From the NCBI GenBank assembly GCA_016212685.1, contig JACREW010000245.1, positions 1 to 12,393 on the forward strand: DNA of 12,393 nt, read 5' to 3'. The position numbers were made by a program, and so were the translations under genes. Below, in pieces: positions 6,534 through 12,393 of this stretch. Position 1 is the stretch's first letter; every line of letters starts with the position of its first letter. Source of the stretch: Nitrospirota bacterium (GTDB taxonomy: Bacteria; Nitrospirota; Thermodesulfovibrionia; Thermodesulfovibrionales; Dissulfurispiraceae). The notes under the pieces were generated by a model, which saw only the letters and a program-made list of their open reading frames with translations, made no database searches and had not been told where the DNA came from.

Positions 6534-8062
6534 TGAATAAGTGGATTATCGCTCTCACCGTCATGCTTCCCACGCTCATAGAGATCGTGGACACCTCAGT
6601 TGTGAATGTCGCCCTCGATCATATAAGGGGAAGCCTCTCTGCGGGCATAGACGAATCCACATGGACTATCACCTCCTATCTTGTGTCCAACGCTATCATA
6701 ATCCCGATGACAGGCTGGCTGAGCAGGATGTTCGGCAGGAAGCGCTATCTTATTTTTTCCATAACCCTTTTTACCGTAAGCTCTTTCTTGTGCGGCTCCG
6801 CGTGGAATCTGCAAAGCCTTGTGTTTTTCAGAATACTTCAGGGGATAGGCGGCGGAGCGCTCCAGCCCATCTCGCAATCAATACTACTTGAGACGTTTCC
6901 GCCCCGACAGCACGGCATGGCTATGGCGATATTCGGCATAGGTGTAATGTTCGGCCCTATCGTCGGCCCGCTTCTGGGCGGATGGATTACGGACAACTGG
7001 TCGTGGCACTGGATTTTCTATATCAATATCCCCATCGGCGTAATCTCGATTATTATGACAATGTTTTTTATTACAGACCCTCCATACATGGAGCGGATTA
7101 AGATGAAGATAGACTATTGGGGGCTTGCCCTTTTGGCCGTAGGGCTCGGATGTCTTCAGATAGTCCTCGATAAGGGAGAAAGAGAAAACTGGTTCGACTC
7201 GGACTTTATAGCTGTATTGAGCGTCATATCAATAGTCTCATTGATGCTTTTCATAGTTGTGGAGATGTTTGCCGAGCACCCGATAGTAAATCTCAAGACA
7301 TTCAGGAATGTTTCTTTCAGCACCGGCAGTATAGTAATGTTTTTCGGATTTTTTAACCTTTTTGCGAGCATAGTGCTTCTGCCTATCTATTTACAGACCT
7401 TAATGGGATATACGGCAACTCTCGCCGGCATAGTGCTTGGGCCGGGAGGCATTGCCACGCTGATAGCCCTTCCGGTCGCAGGAAGGCTTGTGACTTCCGT
7501 TAATCCGAAGGGGCTTTTGGCATTCGGGCTGATCACATGCGCCTACGCTACGTTCCTTATGTCTAAATTCAATCTTTACGCTGATTTCGATACGGTGATA
7601 TGGCCGAGGATAATCCTCGGCGTAGGAATGGGATTTTTTTTCATACCTCTCACTACGCTCACGATGTCCGGAATCAAGAAAGAAGACATGGGAAATGCCT
7701 CGGCGATATATAATCTGCTGAGGAACCTGGGCGGAAGTTTTGGAGTGGCCTTTGTGACCACGATACTTTCAAGGCAGTCCCAGTTTCACCAGAACCGTCT
7801 TGTAGAGCATCTTACGCCCTTCGATATGAACTATCAGGTCGCTTCCCTACAGAGCGCTCAGATATTGCAGTATAAAGGCTTTGAAGGCGTCACTGCTCAA
7901 AAGGGCGGCCTTGCGGGGATTTACGAGCAACTGCTCAGGCAGGCGTCGATGATGTCGTTCAACGATGCCTTTTATCTTACGAGTATCATATTGGTATGCA
8001 TATTGCCGCTTTTGTTTTTTATGAAAAGGGGAAAGGCTGCGATGCATGTCGATATGCATTGA
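6533..8062 (+). CDS. emrB: EmrB-like DHA2 family (14-TM) MFS multidrug efflux pump
   Basis: This proton-driven inner-membrane antiporter has 509 residues, the usual length for 14-helix DHA2 transporters. Helix 1 contains the family motif with IEIVDTSVVNVAL. WLSRMFGRKR is motif A in the first cytoplasmic loop, and RILQGIGGGALQPISQSIL is the arginine-bearing motif B. GPIVGPLLGGWITDNWSW is the antiporter motif C in helix 5, followed by the typical HWIFYINIPIG. With the TolC and EmrA partners it should export hydrophobic drugs or uncouplers straight to the outside, but the substrate cannot be read from sequence. The start is GTG at 6533, overlapping the adaptor stop (TAGTG). No ribosome-binding site is obvious, so it is probably translated by re-initiation. 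The C-terminus is short (MHVDMH, encoded by near-repeated ATGCAT blocks). Confidence 0.92.
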   Translation: MNKWIIALTVMLPTLIEIVDTSVVNVALDHIRGSLSAGIDESTWTITSYLVSNAIIIPMTGWLSRMFGRKRYLIFSITLFTVSSFLCGSAWNLQSLVFFRILQGIGGGALQPISQSILLETFPPRQHGMAMAIFGIGVMFGPIVGPLLGGWITDNWSWHWIFYINIPIGVISIIMTMFFITDPPYMERIKMKIDYWGLALLAVGLGCLQIVLDKGERENWFDSDFIAVLSVISIVSLMLFIVVEMFAEHPIVNLKTFRNVSFSTGSIVMFFGFFNLFASIVLLPIYLQTLMGYTATLAGIVLGPGGIATLIALPVAGRLVTSVNPKGLLAFGLITCAYATFLMSKFNLYADFDTVIWPRIILGVGMGFFFIPLTTLTMSGIKKEDMGNASAIYNLLRNLGGSFGVAFVTTILSRQSQFHQNRLVEHLTPFDMNYQVASLQSAQILQYKGFEGVTAQKGGLAGIYEQLLRQASMMSFNDAFYLTSIILVCILPLLFFMKRGKAAMHVDMH

Positions 8063-8064
8063 TA

Positions 8065-8073
8065 TGTTATAAT
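8065..8073 (+). promoter_or_regulatory. Extended -10 promoter adjoining the nucleotidyltransferase start
   Basis: TGTTATAAT is a perfect extended -10 element (TGnTATAAT). The ATG at 8081 is seven bases after it, where transcription would be expected to begin. The seven intervening bases (CACCCGT) contain no ribosome-binding site, so a leaderless transcript is likely. The downstream pair can thus be expressed separately from the efflux operon 18 bases upstream. Confidence 0.5.
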
Positions 8074-8080
8074 CACCCGT

Positions 8081-8827
8081 ATGAAAGAATTGCATCTTGA
8101 AGAACTCAATCCTGTAGTTTCCAATAGAATAGTTCCCTTTATCGGAGAGATATTGGAGAGCCGCGACGGCAATATCCACTCGATTCATATCGTCGGCAGT
8201 TCTACTACAGCGGATTTCGACGAAAAGGCTTCGGACATTAATTCCGTAATAGTCCTCAAAAAAATGGATTTCGGCTTTATCGAATTCCTCGCGCCTTTAG
8301 GGAAAAAATACGTTAAAAAAGGCGTTGCCGCTCCTCTGATTATGACGCCTGAGTATATACAGGGGTCGCTCGATGTCTTCCCCATAGAGTTTCTCGACAT
8401 AAAGAATATCCATAAAACCGTTTGCGGAGAGGATATATTCGGGGACCTGGAGATTAACAGGCCGCATTTGAGACTTCAGTGCGAGCGCGAGATAAAGACG
8501 AAGCTTATCGGATTGAGGCAGGGTTATATATCTTCTCTCGGCGATAAAAAAATCCTCACGGAAAGGCTTTCGGTTTCCATTACGGGCTATATGCCTCTTT
8601 TCAGGGCTATCATTTATCTGTTAGGCAAGGAACCGCCTATATCGAAACATGACGTTGTCGCAACACTCCAGAAAATAACAGGGACAGATACCGCTGTGTT
8701 TGAAAGGATGCTTTTACTTAAAAGAAAGAAGATCGCCCTGTCCAAAGAAGACCTCGGCTCCTCATTTGAGCAGTATTATTCGGCCACAGAGGCCATAGGC
8801 AAGATAGTAGATGAAATCAGGCTTTAA
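8081..8827 (+). CDS. Pol-beta-superfamily nucleotidyltransferase-like protein (altered catalytic motif)
   Basis: The protein has 248 residues and no signal peptide or membrane segment. The N-terminal 110 residues resemble the minimal nucleotidyltransferase fold: IHIVGSSTTADFDEKASDIN carries the Gly-Ser of the signature (39-40) and the acidic pair region SDIN at 51-54. A later strand, VFPIEFLDI, would supply the third acid (Glu103). The usual signature is GS followed by DxD. Here the second Asp is Asn54, which may weaken or abolish metal-dependent nucleotidyl transfer. The rest (120-248) is helical, as in kanamycin-nucleotidyltransferase-like proteins. The substrate is unknown. The gene overlaps the TPM-domain gene by 17 bases, so the two are co-translated and probably act in one process. 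The family call is moderately sure and activity is uncertain. Confidence 0.6.
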   Translation: MKELHLEELNPVVSNRIVPFIGEILESRDGNIHSIHIVGSSTTADFDEKASDINSVIVLKKMDFGFIEFLAPLGKKYVKKGVAAPLIMTPEYIQGSLDVFPIEFLDIKNIHKTVCGEDIFGDLEINRPHLRLQCEREIKTKLIGLRQGYISSLGDKKILTERLSVSITGYMPLFRAIIYLLGKEPPISKHDVVATLQKITGTDTAVFERMLLLKRKKIALSKEDLGSSFEQYYSATEAIGKIVDEIRL

Positions 8828-9602
8828 AATAAAAATCCCCCTCTTTTTTTTCTTAACTTTAGCATTAATCTTAATCTCATCTTTATCTTTTGCCTCTACT
8901 CCCGAGCCTCCGAAGGTTCCTGCCAACTATGTCAATGACCTCGCAGGAATAATAAACGATGATATGGAAGCGAGGCTGAATGCATATCTCAAGGAACTTG
9001 AGCAGAAGACGACCGCACAGGTGTTTATTCTTGCCGTGCAGAGCCTCGATGGAGAAGACATCGAGGGTTTTTCTCTTAAAATTGCCGAAAGGTGGAAACC
9101 GGGACAGAATGGCAAAGACAACGGCGTCTTGATAACCGTTGCGCTGAATGACAGGAAATACAGGATCGAGACCGGTTACGGGATCGAGGGAATATTGCCC
9201 GACAGCCTTGTAGGTTCCATAGGAAGACAGCACCTTGTTCCTCATTTCAGAAAGGGAGATTACAGTACCGGCATATTCAACGCCTCTGTTGTCATAGCGC
9301 AAAAGATAGCGGAACATGAAGGCGTAGAAATAACGGGAATGCCGAAAGTAAAGGCAAGGGGCGACAGGCAGGCGGCGAAAGGCAAAAAAGGACTTGGATT
9401 TTTTGATGCCATAATACTTTTTGCTGTATTAGGGGTAGTTATTTTCCTCTTCATAAAGCATCCGCGCCTTCTACTCCTGCTATTATTAAGTTCTTCGATG
9501 GGCGGCAGAAGAAGCGGCTGGTCCGGCGGCGGAGGATTTGGCGGCGGTTTCGGCGGGGGTGGAGGAGGTTTTGGAGGAGGAGGGTCATCAGGGAGTTGGT
9601 GA
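8811..9602 (+). CDS. TPM-domain (YgcG-like) exported membrane protein
   Basis: The 263-residue protein has a signal peptide (1-28, ending SFA). Its TPM domain (about 36-165, formerly DUF477) has the hallmarks YVNDLAGIIND, TTAQVFILAVQSLDGEDIEGFS, WKPGQNGKDNGVLITVAL, YRIETGYGIEGILPD and the closing HFRKGDYSTGI. After a basic linker comes a hydrophobic segment (about 198-230, perhaps two short passes split by KHPR). A Gly-rich tail ending in GGSSGSW follows, the usual end of YgcG-type proteins. Some TPM domains have acid phosphatase activity and several bind metal. In bacteria the family often occurs with LemA, which is absent here. The domain should face the periplasm. It starts inside the nucleotidyltransferase gene (ATG 8811, weak ribosome-binding site), implying coupling. 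Confidence 0.88.
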   Translation: MKSGFKIKIPLFFFLTLALILISSLSFASTPEPPKVPANYVNDLAGIINDDMEARLNAYLKELEQKTTAQVFILAVQSLDGEDIEGFSLKIAERWKPGQNGKDNGVLITVALNDRKYRIETGYGIEGILPDSLVGSIGRQHLVPHFRKGDYSTGIFNASVVIAQKIAEHEGVEITGMPKVKARGDRQAAKGKKGLGFFDAIILFAVLGVVIFLFIKHPRLLLLLLLSSSMGGRRSGWSGGGGFGGGFGGGGGGFGGGGSSGSW

Positions 9603-9607
9603 AAATA

Positions 9608-9665
9608 AAGTCTCTGATTGCGAGATGACCCGAAATCGTCTTGAGAGTAAGACTTGATAGTTTTT
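9608..9665 (+). terminator. Possible weak terminator after the TPM gene
   Basis: AAGTCT (9608-9613) and AGACTT (9650-9655) can pair, with inner helps CTCT/AGAG and GATTGCG/CGAAATC. A TTTTT run (9661-9665) follows closely. The stem is interrupted and the loop long, so this is tentative. The remaining intergenic stretch up to 9840 is AT-rich and shows no gene I can support. It contains a short direct repeat TGCTACA (9779-9785 and 9790-9796). Confidence 0.28.
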
Positions 9666-9840
9666 AAGCAAATCGGCTGCCGGTAACGGTTTGGGCTAAA
9701 AGCATTGAGGCTGTAAGGTTTGCAAGGATTACATATTTTATATCCGTTATCGTATTTTCTGTCTTTTTTGATATTTTCTGCTACAATTTTGCTACAGTCG
9801 GAATTAACTCATTCCTATACTAAAAAGCGGCTATTTCGGG

Positions 9841-9846
9841 TATAAT
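9841..9846 (+). promoter_or_regulatory. -10 box of the DUF4258/DUF2283 pair
   Basis: A consensus TATAAT lies 22 bases before the ATG at 9869, with no good -35 box. Transcription should start near 9853, exactly at another ATG (9853-9855), which opens a 12-codon frame (MVLGVYDDRNNR) that overlaps the start of the DUF4258 gene. The leader therefore has no Shine-Dalgarno and may carry a leaderless mini-ORF. Confidence 0.4.
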
Positions 9847-9868
9847 GGTGTAATGGTGTTAGGCGTTT

Positions 9869-10213
9869 ATGACGATAGAAATAATAGATAAACAACCGAA
9901 TGTTAAAGGAGTCATCTATAGTATTAAGGCTTCCGGCAAGATATTAAAGGTTCTGTTTCTCTTTCATGCAATAGAAAGAATTAAGAAGTGGGGCATTACA
10001 GAAGAGACCGTAGCCGAGACATTGATTTTGCCCGAAGAAGTAATGGTAGGTCATAGAAACAGATATATCGCTCACAGGAGATACGGCGACCATTTGGTCA
10101 GGGCTGTTTATGAGTATGAGGGTATAATGCCGGTATTAGTTACGGTATACTTTCCTTATACTGAGCGTTATTTTAAGGGAGGTGGGATTTATGAAGATCA
10201 AATACTCGGCTGA
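9869..10213 (+). CDS. DUF4258-domain protein, putative toxin of a TA module
   Basis: This small protein of 114 residues has the DUF4258 pattern in its second half: HAIERIKKWGITEETVAETLILPEEV, followed by HRNRYIAHRRYGDHLVRAVYEYEGIMPVLVTVYF (about 36-103). DUF4258 proteins have a RelE/BrnT-like small beta-sheet fold, and pairs with DUF2283 are annotated as toxin-antitoxin-like modules. The basic HRRYGDHLVR strand could contact RNA, but this is inference. The N-terminal 30 residues are extra compared with the shortest members. It overlaps the DUF2283 gene by 23 bases, so the toxin-like gene comes first. No Shine-Dalgarno precedes ATG 9869, and translation of the first gene may be deliberately poor compared with the strongly initiated second gene. 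Confidence 0.72.
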   Translation: MTIEIIDKQPNVKGVIYSIKASGKILKVLFLFHAIERIKKWGITEETVAETLILPEEVMVGHRNRYIAHRRYGDHLVRAVYEYEGIMPVLVTVYFPYTERYFKGGGIYEDQILG

Positions 10214-10397
10214 TGCCGACATACTTTTAATCGAACTCAGGGATGGCACACCTGTAGATTCGATAGACTTAAAGGAAGGAGTAATTCTCCATCTTGACGG
10301 CGATGGATTACCGCTTGAGATCGAAATACTCGATGCCTCCAAGCTGGCAATGCTTAAAGAAATAAGTGTTATGACGCCAATAGAAGCTGTAAGATAA
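10191..10397 (+). CDS. DUF2283-domain protein, putative antitoxin
   Basis: The 68-residue protein begins MKIKYSADADILLIELRDGT and continues with VILHLDGDGLPLEIEILDASK. This is the complete DUF2283 signature: Asp-Ala-Asp near the N-terminus, an acidic DGDG turn, then IEILDASK. DUF2283 proteins are commonly encoded next to DUF4258 genes. ATG 10191 is preferred because AAGGGAGGTG (10175-10184) is a near-perfect ribosome-binding site seven bases upstream. The GTG at 10182 lies inside that site and would add only three residues. The gene lies within the final 23 bases of the DUF4258 frame. This strong start next to a weakly initiated partner would give excess antitoxin, as expected if the pair is a TA system. 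Confidence 0.8.
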   Translation: MKIKYSADADILLIELRDGTPVDSIDLKEGVILHLDGDGLPLEIEILDASKLAMLKEISVMTPIEAVR

Positions 10398-10456
10398 TAT
10401 GTTGTTGTTTCGAAGCTGAGCTTTGCGTTGTAGTTCTTGATTAAGGGAAATTAAGA

Positions 10457-12265
10457 ATGAATAATGATCAAATTCAAATTGAGGGGGGAGACACATGGAT
10501 AGGTAGTGATGTTACTGTCAAAACTACCAAGAATAATGATCATCTTCAAGTCGGACAAGCGCAAGCTTATTGGAATGTCTCCGGCACACGTGTTTTGAAA
10601 TATACAGTCGAAATGTTTCACAAAGGGTTGAATGAGCACAAATTGATATCTGCCCCAGAGCTTGATATGTTACAAAATAAAGCCAATCTGCAAGCTCAGA
10701 AATGGACCGAAAAGTGGAATGTTATAGAATATAGGCGCAAGCTTTCTGAAAAAAGAGAAGCCAATGTTGAAGAAGCAAATTCCAGGACAGAAGCAGCAAT
10801 TGAAGCGTTAAAACAAATTGACAGTCTACTTATGCATACATTATCAATTAATGATGCAGTGGATTGGGAAAAACTGAAGAAAAAAGAAAAATATTCGGAG
10901 AAAAGACCTGAAAAGCCCATCAAGAAAAAACATAGCGAATATCCACCCCCACCGGTAAAGGAATCACCAGCTTTTACTTTTCTGGAGATGTTGCTTTTAA
11001 AATATAGAAAGGAAAGAAAGATTAAAGAAGCAGAGACTAAGTACTTAGCAGCCGTTTCTAAGTGGGAAGAGGAGAAAAAGGCTATTGACCAGCTTAACAA
11101 AAAACTTGATAATGATTTCGAAGAAATTGACATGAAGAAATGGGAGAATGATATTTCAGAATGGGAAAAAAGAAAAAATGCTTTTTTGCAGGAGCAAGAT
11201 GCTTTCAACGCAAAAATTGATGAAATGAAAGAATCATATTTAAGTCAAAATGCGGATTCGATCATTGAATATTGCGATATGGTTTTGAATAATTCCGTCT
11301 ATCCTGAGACCTTCCCTCAAAACTTTGAATTGGAATACAACCCTGACAATAAAATCTTGATTGTGGAGTATGAATTACCCTCAATAGAATGTTTTCCAAG
11401 AGTAAAAGAAGTGAAATATATTGCGTCACGAAAAGAATTGAAAGAAAGTTACATCACAGAATCTCAAATAAATAAAATGCTTGACGAGGCGATGTACAAA
11501 ATTACGTTGCGGTCGATTCACGAATTATTCGAAGCAGATAAAGCTAATGCTATCGATGCTATTTCATTCAATGGGTGGGTGAAGGCAATAAATAAAGCCA
11601 CCGGAAAAGAGGAAAATAATTGCATTCTTAGTGTTCAAGTGAAAAAAAGTGAATTTCTCGATATCGATCTATGTAATGTAGAGCCTAAAACATGTTTCAA
11701 AAACTTGAAGGGTGTGGCAAGCAGTAAATTAAGCAGTTTAACCCCCGTTCAACCGATTTTACATATTAATAAAGCCGATAAGAGATTTGTGCAAAGCTAC
11801 GCTGTTGCAAATCAGCTTGATAATACAACCAACATCGCGGCAATGGATTGGGAAGATTTTGAACATTTAATTCGAGAATTATTCGAAAAAGAATTTCAAA
11901 CAAACGGCGGCGAAGTTAGAGTAACTCAAGCAAGCAGAGATGGCGGTGTTGATGCCATCGCTTTTGATCCAGATCCAATTCGAGGCGGGAAAATAGTGAT
12001 TCAGGCTAAGAGATATACTAATACTGTCGGGGTTTCGGCTGTGCGTGATTTATATGGTACCGTTGTAAATGAAGGGGCAACAAAAGGCATTCTGGTTTCA
12101 ACTGCTGATTATGGCCCTGATGCATATGAGTTTGCAAAAGGAAAGCCGCTGACTCTATTAAATGGTTCAAATCTTTTACATCTGTTAGAAAAGCACGGTC
12201 ATCATGCAAAGATAGATTTAAGAGAAGCAAAAAGAATCATAGCAGAAAAAGAAAAAATAAATTAA
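10457..12265 (+). CDS. Large coiled-coil protein with C-terminal Mrr-type restriction endonuclease domain
   Basis: The 602-residue protein has three parts. Residues 1-60 are a beta-rich start. Residues 60-275 are highly charged, Lys/Glu-rich coiled coil broken by a proline patch (EYPPPPVKESP, about 160-170). Residues 285-455 form a middle globular region that I do not recognise. The C-terminal domain (463-590) is Mrr-cat: DWEDFEHLIRELF, then TQASRDGGVDAIAFD, KIVIQAKRY, VSAVRDLYGTV and GATKGILVSTADYG. The PD-(D/E)xK catalytic set is Asp499 and Gln516-x-Lys518, with Gln replacing Glu as in genuine Mrr enzymes. Mrr proteins cut modified or foreign DNA and belong to defence islands. No methylase or helicase is adjacent, so it would be a stand-alone type IV-like nuclease, perhaps controlled by the coiled coil. 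Codon use is markedly AT-rich beside the 5' neighbours, suggesting transfer. AAGGGA lies eight bases before ATG 10457. The stop is 10 bases from the IS end. Confidence 0.85.
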   Translation: MNNDQIQIEGGDTWIGSDVTVKTTKNNDHLQVGQAQAYWNVSGTRVLKYTVEMFHKGLNEHKLISAPELDMLQNKANLQAQKWTEKWNVIEYRRKLSEKREANVEEANSRTEAAIEALKQIDSLLMHTLSINDAVDWEKLKKKEKYSEKRPEKPIKKKHSEYPPPPVKESPAFTFLEMLLLKYRKERKIKEAETKYLAAVSKWEEEKKAIDQLNKKLDNDFEEIDMKKWENDISEWEKRKNAFLQEQDAFNAKIDEMKESYLSQNADSIIEYCDMVLNNSVYPETFPQNFELEYNPDNKILIVEYELPSIECFPRVKEVKYIASRKELKESYITESQINKMLDEAMYKITLRSIHELFEADKANAIDAISFNGWVKAINKATGKEENNCILSVQVKKSEFLDIDLCNVEPKTCFKNLKGVASSKLSSLTPVQPILHINKADKRFVQSYAVANQLDNTTNIAAMDWEDFEHLIRELFEKEFQTNGGEVRVTQASRDGGVDAIAFDPDPIRGGKIVIQAKRYTNTVGVSAVRDLYGTVVNEGATKGILVSTADYGPDAYEFAKGKPLTLLNGSNLLHLLEKHGHHAKIDLREAKRIIAEKEKIN

Positions 12266-12275
12266 TAAACAACCG

Positions 12276-12294
12276 CAGTAGTGTCCGGTTAAGA
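12276..12294. repeat. 19-bp inverted repeat, right copy (IS terminal repeat)
   Basis: CAGTAGTGTCCGGTTAAGA is the exact reverse complement of 121-139. It marks the boundary of the insertion sequence extending rightward. The TAA stop of the leftward transposase fragment (12291-12289) lies inside it, which is common in compact ISs. It follows the nuclease gene by only 10 bases. Confidence 0.7.
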
Positions 12295-12393
12295 ACCGAA
12301 TAGATCCAATTGGTTACAATTCGGTTCAGTGTTCATACTGTAATCCGCCCTCGCAAATGCTTGCTGCAAGGGCATCTTCTCGAAAGCCGCAAC
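12289..12393 (-). CDS. C-terminal end of an IS transposase (IS4/DUF4372-like), truncated by window edge
   Basis: A leftward frame is open from the right edge to TAA at 12291-12289. It gives 34 residues that contain EKMPLQQAFARADY and end NQLDLFGS. This tail (a Pro-Leu-x-x-Ala motif, then Asn-Gln-Leu-x-Leu-Phe at the extreme C-terminus) resembles the ends of IS4-type DUF4372 transposases found in many deltaproteobacterial and related genomes. The family call rests on memory of that tail only. The position of the stop inside the terminal repeat supports an IS end. Most of the gene, including the DDE catalytic core, is outside the window, so whether the copy is intact cannot be judged. Confidence 0.55.
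   Translation of the reverse strand, partial: VAAFEKMPLQQAFARADYSMNTEPNCNQLDLFGS
12293..12327. repeat. Hairpin-forming inverted repeat inside the IS end
   Basis: GAACCGAAT (12293-12301) pairs with ATTCGGTTC (12319-12327) around a 17-base loop. It covers the last codons of the transposase gene. Such stems near IS ends can limit read-through transcription or block translation from outside promoters. A T-run is not seen. Confidence 0.45.

Noticed and set aside
8041..8060. ATGCAT...ATGCAT near-palindrome at the end of the emrB gene as an operator
   Set aside because: It encodes the MHVDMH C-terminus of the pump, is imperfect in the middle, and a promoter element right after it explains the intergenic signal better.
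9661..9730. Possible tRNA or attachment site in the intergenic gap
   Set aside because: No cloverleaf, no T-loop consensus and no duplicated attachment core could be found by eye. The only repeat is the short TGCTACA pair.
10696..11208. Leftward 170-codon frame rich in Ser/Phe/Leu
   Set aside because: It is the mirror of the Lys/Glu-rich coiled coil of the nuclease. Such AAA/GAA-rich genes routinely give open TTT/TTC antisense frames.
1..12393. CRISPR array or tandem repeat region
   Set aside because: No regularly spaced direct repeats were seen on either strand. The only long exact repeat noticed is the 19-bp inverted pair.

Overview
The window (12.4 kb) looks like a chromosomal segment of a Gram-negative, environmental anaerobe or microaerobe. 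The support is an outer-membrane TolC-type channel, periplasmic signal peptides, a c-type-heme-binding diguanylate cyclase and a tungstate/molybdate-type binding protein. A Nitrospirota or Desulfobacterota relative would fit, but that is an inference from gene style and no taxonomic marker is present.

Layout. Positions 1-140: start of an unrecognised leftward gene and a 19-bp IS-end-like repeat. 280-1260 (+): secreted or membrane Gly-rich protein with a Tim44-like C-terminal domain, closed by a perfect 17-bp hairpin. 3373-1336 (-): two-gene operon of a membrane Tll0287/DUF3365-type heme sensor diguanylate cyclase overlapping a TupA-like solute-binding protein. 3495-8062 (+): a tightly packed tripartite drug-efflux operon (TetR regulator, TolC, EmrA-like adaptor, EmrB-like DHA2 pump). 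A TTGACA/TAATAT promoter precedes it and an obvious TetR-type palindrome lies over that promoter. 8081-9602 (+): divergent Pol-beta-fold nucleotidyltransferase overlapping a TPM-domain exported protein with a Gly-rich tail. 9869-10397 (+): overlapping DUF4258/DUF2283 pair, which looks like a small toxin-antitoxin module. 10457-12265 (+): 602-aa AT-rich Mrr-type restriction endonuclease with a long coiled-coil N-terminal half. 12276-12393: the same 19-bp repeat inverted, which is the end of an insertion sequence whose transposase C-terminus is read leftward out of the window.

How it works together. The efflux operon is a self-contained, probably TetR-autoregulated tripartite exporter from cytoplasm to medium. 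The diguanylate cyclase and binding protein probably link a periplasmic ligand or redox cue to c-di-GMP. The right-hand 2.5 kb (TA-like pair, AT-rich Mrr nuclease, IS end) has the look of an acquired defence or accessory block. The identical inverted 19-bp sequences near both window ends suggest that the 12.1 kb between them lies between two IS-type ends. The least-described pieces are the coiled-coil Mrr nuclease cassette, the DGC-TupA fusion-like operon and the altered nucleotidyltransferase/TPM pair.
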